From: CAIXQW01 sp046049675 | Lineage (GTDB): Bacteria > Bacteroidota > Bacteroidia > Chitinophagales > Chitinophagaceae | Reading direction: 5' to 3' | NCBI GenBank assembly: GCA_046049675.1 | Contig: JBJORA010000033.1 | Coordinates: 13,119 to 77,118, forward strand | Length of the DNA: 64,000 nt | In this document: one piece after another, positions 18,001 through 27,000 of the stretch | How positions within the stretch are numbered: the stretch's first letter is position 1 | Layout of the letters: each line of letters opens with the position of its first letter | The notes under the pieces: model-generated | Seen by the model: the letters and a program-made list of their open reading frames with translations, nothing else | Told to the model about the DNA's origin: nothing | Database searches by the model: none | Made by a program: the position numbers and the translations under genes

Positions 18001-21000
18001 ATGGTACATATAGTTTAACCGTAACAGATGCATATGGTTGTACTGGTACAACTAGTGTTAGCATTGCAGAACCACCTGTATTGAGTGTAGCGCTCAATGT
18101 AGTATCGCATGTAAGCTGTAATGGCGGCAATGATGGTGCTATAACAGTAAATGGTGTTGGTGGTTTTGGTATTTACAACATTATTGTAAATCCTGGCACA
18201 TCTAGCTTAGATAGTGGCGTGTATACGTTTACCGTTCAGGATGCTAATTTATGTACAGCAACTGCAAGTATTACAATTACGGAGCCTTTAGCACCACTCG
18301 TTACTACGGTAGTTGCTACACAAAATCCTACGTGTATGCCAGGTAGTGATGGCTTTATAGTAGTAACAAGTACAGGCGGTACAGGTTTAGTTGCTTATGC
18401 CGAAGGCGCAACATATGCAGGTAGCACAGCTCTTGCAGCCGATAGTGCAACGGCATTAGCTGCCGGTACTTATACGATTTGGAGCACTGATGCCAATGGT
18501 TGTACAACTAGCACAACAGCGTCTATTGCAAATAGTAATGCACCAATCGTAACATTTACGGTTGATAGTGTTAATTGCTTTGGTGGCAGTGATGGTGCAG
18601 TTGACTTAAATATTTCTAATGGTACACCACCATATACATTCTCATGGTCTTGCAGTGCAAGTACAGATAGCTTTGCAACTGGTTTAAGTAGCGGCAACTG
18701 TAATGTAACTGTTACAGACGTCAACATGTGTGATGCAGTGGTGAATATCCTTGTGCCGCAACCTGCAGATATCGTTATTACTGTAGATAGTATAAAGAAC
18801 GTTTCATGTTTTGGTCTAAGTGATGGTGCAGCATATATTTCTGTAAGTGGTGGAACGCTTCCATACAGTTATACATGGAATGGCAACCCATCTACGCAGG
18901 ACCTAACAGGTTTAGCAGCGGGCACGTATACAGTTAATGTTGCTGATGCTTATGGTTGTCAAAAAACGGTAACTGTTACCATTACTCAACCAACAGTGCT
19001 TAGCGCCTCTGCCAATATCACTTCACATGTCAGTTGTTTTGGTGGCAATAATGGCGCTGTAACAGTTAACGGCAGTGGTGGTACACTTCCTTATACAATT
19101 ACGGGTTCTGCTCAAACAAGCTTAACCGCTGGCACATACAATTACACAGTAACAGATGCAAATGGTTGCGTTGCAACTACAAGTGCAACGATTACACAAC
19201 CACCAACAGCGGTAAGTGTAAGTATTGTTAGTTCTACAAATCCAAGTTGTACGCCTGGTAACGACGGTTCAATCGTTGCTGCTGGTACAGGTGGCGTAGG
19301 AGGCTTTACTTATACGCAAGGACCTGCATATCCTGCTATAGGTTTGCTTACAGGCTTGGGTGCTGGAAACTATACAGTATGGGCTACAGATGCTAATGGT
19401 TGTACAACTAACACCACAATTACACTAAATAATAGTAATGGTGCGGTGGTATCATTTATTTTAGATAGTGTTGATTGTAATGGTGGCACAGATGGTGGTA
19501 TCATACTAGTGGTAGATTCTCTTGGTACGCCGCCATTCACATTTAGTTGGACATGCAGTGCAGATACAGATAGTATTGTATCAAACTTACCAGCAGGTCC
19601 TTGCTCTGTAACTATTTCAGATGCCAATTCTTGCCAAGCAACTTATGTCATACCTATTTATGAGCCACCTACCCTAACAGCGTCATTTACGCAAATCAAC
19701 GATTCTTGTAATGGTGCAAATAAAGGTTCGATTAATTTAACAGTAAACGGTGGAACGGCACCGTACTCATACCTATGGAACACTAGTGCAACATCGCAAG
19801 ACTTAAACAATATAGGTGCCGGCACCTACAGCGTAGTTGTAACAGATGCTAAGGGTTGTCAAACAACTATTAGTAGTATTGTTATTACAGAACCAAGTGC
19901 TTTAACGCTTACGGTGAACAGTGTTACACATGTAACATGTAATGGCCTTGCAGATGGTAGTGTTAACCTAACGATTGGCGGTGGTACTTTGCCATATGCA
20001 ACCATCACACCAGCTACAACTGGTTTAGCTAATGGCACATATACATTTACTACGGCAGATGCACTTGGTTGTACAACAAGCGTGCAGGTAAATATTTCAC
20101 AACCTAATCCGCTAACAGCTGTATTAGATAGTACACGTGCTGTACGTTGCTTTGGGGACTGTAACGGCGCTGCCTATGTAACTGCTACTGGCGGTTCTGG
20201 CACTTACGACTATACTTGGAACTGTTTAGGTACAACAACTGCATTTAGTTTTGATACAACATTATGTGCTGGACCATGCTCTGTAACTATTACAGATGAT
20301 AGTGGTTGCGTTGCAACAGTGCCATTTAACATCACAACACCAACACCATTTGTTTTTGATACGAGTTTATATGTATCTACACCACCAACAAGTTCTTTGT
20401 TATGCAATGGTACAATTGTTGTAAACGGTGCAAGCGGTGGTACAACACCATACAGTTATCAGATGTTTAGTACAAGTGGCATAAACAACAGTGTGAATAT
20501 TGGTTGGCAAGCTAATAATCTATTTGACAGCCTTTGTGCACCTGATACCATTTTAATTATAGCAACTGATAAGAATGGTTGTGGCAACTATGCTGATACA
20601 ATGATGATTCCTGTAACAGCACCAACGTTCTTGACAGCGACTGCAGATTCATTTGACCAATCTTGTACATACTTAAATGATGGTGAGATCGTAGTAAACG
20701 CAGCAGGCTCTGTTGGTCCTTATACTTATAACATTACGCCTACACCTGGTGCGGCATTCCCATCATACAATGGCGCACTTAATCAAACAGTTACTTGGAC
20801 ACCAGTACCGCCAGGCACCTACACTATTACGGTGTATGCAAGCAATGGCGACAGTGTGCAGGTTACAACAACTGTTAATCAGGCTGTAGGACTAAATATT
20901 GCTAATACAATTGTGCAGCCTCTTTGTGGTATTCCAGGTAGTGTAGATGTTACAGGCTCTGGCGGTAACGGCACACTTTCGGCGGTGCTCGCAGATAATG

Positions 21001-24000
21001 CTTATGCAACAGTATATGGTCCACAAACAGTTGCGACAACATTTACCGGCGTAAGTGCAGGCAGCTACTATTTGATTACTCAAGATCTTAATGGTTGTGC
21101 GGATACGCAAAGTATTACATTGATTAATCCTAGCGCATTAATTGCAAGTAATGTAAGCACTACAGCAGCTACTTGTGTGCCAGGTAATGATGGTTGTATC
21201 AACTTTACTATCAATGGTTTTTCAGGAGCGCTTACTGCAACGATAAATGGTGGAGCACCATTGCCAATTACGGCTGTATACAGCGAGTGTACTTATGCTC
21301 CAGGCATTTATACAATTGAAGTACTTGATGCTGCAACAAACTGTAGCGTAATAATTATTGACACTGTAGAGTCTAGTCCAAATCCAACGATTAGCATTAC
21401 AAATATTGATAGCGTTAATTGCTTTGGCGAGGCAAATGGTTCTGTAGCATTTACAGCTAGCACTGGTGCTAATGTAAGCATCACTGGTACAGCTACTGTT
21501 GCAGCTACTTCAATTGGAAGTGGTATCGTCAATAATTTACAGGCTGGCACATTTGTGTTAACTGCTACAGACGCTACTACAGGTTGTATTGCTACTACAA
21601 TCGGCGATGTTGACGAACCTGCACAAGTAAATGTAACTTTAACAGGTACAGATCCTACAATTCTTAATGCGCTAGATGGTACGATTACGCCAAGTGGCAG
21701 TGGTGGTACAGCGCCTTATACATTTACTTCATCAGGTGGAAGCTTTACTAGCTTAGGTGCTGGCATTTATACGGTTACAATCACCGATGCCAATGGCTGT
21801 ACCGATACAGAAACAATACAATTGTTTAATCCAGGTGCTGTAATATGTAGTGTAACTAAGATCGATGATTCTTGTAGTCTTGGAAATACTGGTAGCATTA
21901 CACTTGATGCAAGCGGCGGTATTGGCACCTTAACTTATACAACAACAAATCTTGGTGGCGCAACTGGCACAACATACCCTACAACATTTGCCAACTTAGG
22001 TGCCGGTAACTACACATTTACAGTAACTGATGCCAATGGAGGAAGTTGCATAGCAACTACTACAATTACACAGCCAACACCTTTAGTCGCAACTATCACA
22101 AGTTCTACGCCTGGTGGATGTACTGTGAGCAATGGTACAGCTACAGCGATCGGAAGTGGTAGCAACGGTGGTTATTCTTACCAATGGGCAAATACCGGTG
22201 GCAATGCTGCAATTGGTGTGGGCTTAACGGCAGGAGCAATTTATACATGTACGGTTACAGATAGTAAATTGTGTACAGCACAAACTACTGTGTTGATTGG
22301 CACTACTGCTAATCCAAGTGTTACTGCTATTACAACAACACCAGATGGATGTAGTGCTGGCGGTACTGGTACAATAACCATCACCGCCAGTGGCGTTGCG
22401 GCGATTAGTACTTACAGTATTACTCCGGGTATAAGCCAAGCAAACAATAGCTTTAGTGGCTTACTTGCTCAAGCGTATGTCGTTACTGTAACAGATGCTA
22501 ATGGTTGTACAGGTACTAGTAATGCGCTTATTAATACAGCGGCTAATCCTACAATTACTAATGTTACAACAACAGCAACTGGTTGTCTTCCAAACAATAC
22601 CGGTAGCTTAACAGTTACTGCTACAAGTGGCGTTGCAATTAGCACGTACAGTATAACTCCTGGTGCAAGTCAGGCGAGCAACATATTTACTGGTTTAACA
22701 GCACAACCATATGTTGTTACAGTTACTGATGCCAACGGTTGCACCAACACCAGCAATGTCGTTATTAACACTGTAGGTAATCCTACAATTGCAAATATTT
22801 CAACAACTGCAACAGGTTGTTCTCCAAACAATACTGGTAGCTTAACCGTTACAGCTACAAGTGGCGTTGCAATTAGCACCTATAGTATCACCCCTGGTTC
22901 GAGTCAAACTGGTAATGTATTTACAGCCTTAACAGCACAACCTTATGTGATTACTGCTACAGATGCCAATGGTTGTACTAGCACAAGTAATGTAAATATT
23001 ACGACTGCAGGTAATCCTTCAATTACAAATATCGTCACTACACCAACAGGTTGCTCGCCAAATAATACTGGTAGCTTAACGGTAACCGCAACAAGTGGTG
23101 TTGCTATTAGTACATATAGCATCAATCCTGGCGGAAGTCAAGCAGGCAATGTATTTGGCGGCCTTACTGCACAGCAATACACTATAACTGTTACAGATGC
23201 AAATGGATGTACAAGTCAATCAACTGCAGTGATAAACACTATCGGTAATCCTACTGCTAATATTACGGGCACCACTCCAGCCTTGTGTGCTGGCGATAGC
23301 ACTGGTACAGCAACATTTACAACAAATAGTACTAACTATACTGCAAGTATTGCTGGTCCTGCTACGACAAGTATTACTTCGCTTCTTGCCAATACTTATA
23401 TTGGTTTAGAAGCTGGCACCTTTACAATTACTGTTACAGATAATGTTACAGGTTGCACTGCTACCACGACTAGTAGCATAGCGCCTACACCTGCTTTAAG
23501 TATTACAGCAAATGGCGTTAGCACTAGCGGTGCTAACTTGCAGGACGGTAGCATAACTGGTACTATTACAAATGGCACGGCGCCATATACTATAATTGTG
23601 CTTGATGGCAGTGGCAACATTGTTCCAACGCCACAAATTGCAAATTCAGCGGGTGCCTACACATTTGATACGTTATTTGCTGGCAATTATACCGTTGTGG
23701 TTATCGATGCGAATCTTTGTATAGATAGTGCAACAGCTACAGTAATTGAACCTGGCCAAATGCTTTGTGTTGTAGATTCTGTAAAGAACGTAACATGTAA
23801 TGGTCTTTCAAACGGTATCGGCTATGTAAGCGCATTAGGCGGTGTGCCATTTGGTGGCTTAAATTATACATGGACACTTGCTGCATCTGGCAGCATTACA
23901 GCAGGCCAAGTAAACCCTGCCACTGCAACAGGTTTAGCAGCTGGTGTATATACATTTACAGCAACAGATCAAAATGGTAACAGCTGTACTAATTCATTTA

Positions 24001-27000
24001 CAATAACGCAACCACAACCACTGCTTATAACAGGTATCACTGCAACGCCAGTTACGTGTACACTTGGTGCAACACTTAGCACTACTGCTACTGCTGGTAC
24101 ACCAAACTACGAGCATCGTTTAGATGCTGGTGCTTATCAAGGTATTGGTACAAGCTTTACTAATGTTGCCGCAGGTACACATACAATAACTGTTCGCGAT
24201 GCAAATGGTTGTACTGCCCAAAGCACAATAAATCTTGCTGCACCAACAGCACCTAGCATTACTAATATTGCGGCAGATGCATCTAAGTGTAATCCAAATA
24301 ATACTGGTATACTTACAGTAACAGCTACTAGTAGCAACGGCGCTTTAGTATATGGTACAACAAGCTCACCTACTAACCCGAGCAATGTGCTTACAGGTTT
24401 ACCAAGTGGTACCTACACAGTTTGGGTACAAGATGCTTATGGTTGTACAAACAGCAGTACAGTTTTAGTACCAATTGCACCAAACCCAGTTATTGATAGT
24501 ATACCAACGACATTAGCAACATGTGCTCCAGGCAATGATGGTACAGCAACGGTATTTGCAACAAGTAATGCAGGTATTGTTACTTACGCAGTTAATCCTG
24601 CTGCTGTTGTTACAGGTTCGCTTATATCTGGCATGACTGGCTTAAATACATCTTATACAATTACTGTTACAGATGGTAATGGATGTACTGCAACAAGCAA
24701 TGTTGTAATAGGTACATTAAATGCACCTACCTTAAGCAACCTTATACTTACACCTACACAGTGTAGCACTAATAACGCAGTGGGTGCAGCAGCGTTGACA
24801 GCTTCATTTACTACAGGCGGTACAGTAAGTATTAATCCTAGCGTAGGTATTCCAGCACCAACTATCACTAGTGGTGCAGTAGCTGCAACAGGTTTATTTG
24901 CTGGTACATATACAATAACTGTTACAGATCCAGCAGGATGTAGTATTACCACCACTATTAATATTGCTACTACACCAGCAGTACAAATTACTGGCAACAT
25001 CGTTACTAATATTTTATGTAATGGTGGTAACAATGGTGCGATTAGTTTAAGTACAAATGTTGGTTCTCTATTTGATGCAACCTTACAAAGCACAGGTGGT
25101 GGTCCAATCAGCAATAGTGTAACAGCTGCATTTAATACGCTTACTGCAGGCTCATATCAAGTAATTGCAATTGATAGTAACTATTGTAAAGACACAGCAG
25201 TACTAACTATTACACAACCTGCAGTGCTTACCTTAAATACGCCAACACTTGTGAAGATTACTTGTAATGGCGATAGCGATGGTAGCTACACGACAACAGC
25301 AAGTGGTGGTACAGCAACATACAACTACACCATTACGGGACCTTCTGCTTATATAGATAGTAATACGAATGGCAACTTTACAGGTCTTGCTACTGGCACA
25401 TATACTGTTGTGGTACGCGATAACAATGGATGTACAACAAGCAACACTGGCCTCATACAAGATGTTCCTTTGTTAGCATTTGGACCAGCTACCCTTACAA
25501 ATCCTAGTTGCTTTGGTGATAGCAATGGTGTCATTTGCATTGCGGCTACAGGTGGTAATGTAGGTGGCCTAGTGTATGGTATTATTGCTAATCCAGCAGG
25601 TTATAATGCAGGCTGCTTTAATGGTCTTGCTGCTGGCGCCTACAGCATAGTTGTAACAGATAATTTTGGCTGTAGCGATACAGTTCTACAAACACTGGTA
25701 AATCCTACAGCTGTTACACTGGTCGTGGATAGTCTTAAAAATGTAGCTTGCTTTGGCCAAAGTAATGGTGTAGTAGAAGTTATTGCAGGTGGTGGCCAAG
25801 GTGCTCCTTATCAATATAGCTTAAATGGCGGTCCTTACTCGCCGGGTAATTTGTATACAGGCTTACCGGCAGGTACTTATACAATTTGTGCTCGTGATGT
25901 AAACCTTTGTAGCACTTGTATTACTGTGACAGTCACACAACCTACAGTTTTAGCTTATGGTGGTTTTACATTCTCGCACATTACATGTAATGGCCAAGCC
26001 AATGGTACAATTACACCAGGTGTTACAGGTGGTACACCTAACTATAATACAGTATTAACAGCAGCAGGTATTTTGCCAGTTCCTTTAGGCGGCGACACAA
26101 TATTTACTGCATTAGCACCTAATACATATACAATTTCTACAACTGATGCAAATGGTTGTGCAGTTACTACAACTATTACGCTTACAGAACCTCAGCCTTT
26201 GGTTGCGAGTACTGATAGTATTCACCACATCACGTGCTTTGGTCTTGCAGATGGATATATTTCTGTTGTACCACCAACAGGCGGAACTCCACCATATCTG
26301 TATATCTTATATAGCTCGGGCCCAGCAGATACGAATACAACTCCAGCATTTAATAATTTAGTAGCAGGCAACTATACTGTTGACATTATTGACAGCAATG
26401 GATGTACTGCAACTACTAATCTCATTACGTTGACAGAACCACCTGCACTTGTATTTACAAATGCAACGCCTACACATGTCTTGTGCTATGGTGATGCAAC
26501 AGGTGCAATTGCAACAAATGTTACTGGTGGCACCTTGTTGCCAAGTGGTTTCTTGCCGCAATACAATTTTGTAATGAGTGGACCAAGTTCGGGCACACCT
26601 TTGTTTAGCAATACAGGTGTAAACTATACTGCTCTCACGGCAGGGGTATACTCCATTAATGTTACTGATGCGCAAGGCTGTACCACAAGTACGCTTGTAA
26701 GTATTACACAAAACGCACTGATTTACATCGACACATTCAACTTTGTGCCACCACGCTGCTTTGGTGAAAGCAATGGCGAAGTATTTGTGATAGGTGCCGG
26801 TGGTGTACCACCAGTACTATATGCATTACCGCCTGTGGTAAATACGCCGCAGACTGCTAATGAATTTACTGGTTTGCCAAGCCAAATCTATACGCTACAA
26901 CTTGTAGATGCTGTAGGTTGCATTGTAGACACTGTGTTTAATTTAACGCAACCAGATCCACTGCGCTTTGTACAGTTTAACACAACAGACGCCAATTGCG

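Noticed and set aside
24653..25114. Antisense open frame of about 150 codons inside the giant gene
   Set aside because: Similar hydrophobic antisense frames occur all along the gene because of its Thr/Val/Ala-rich codons; no independent coding evidence.
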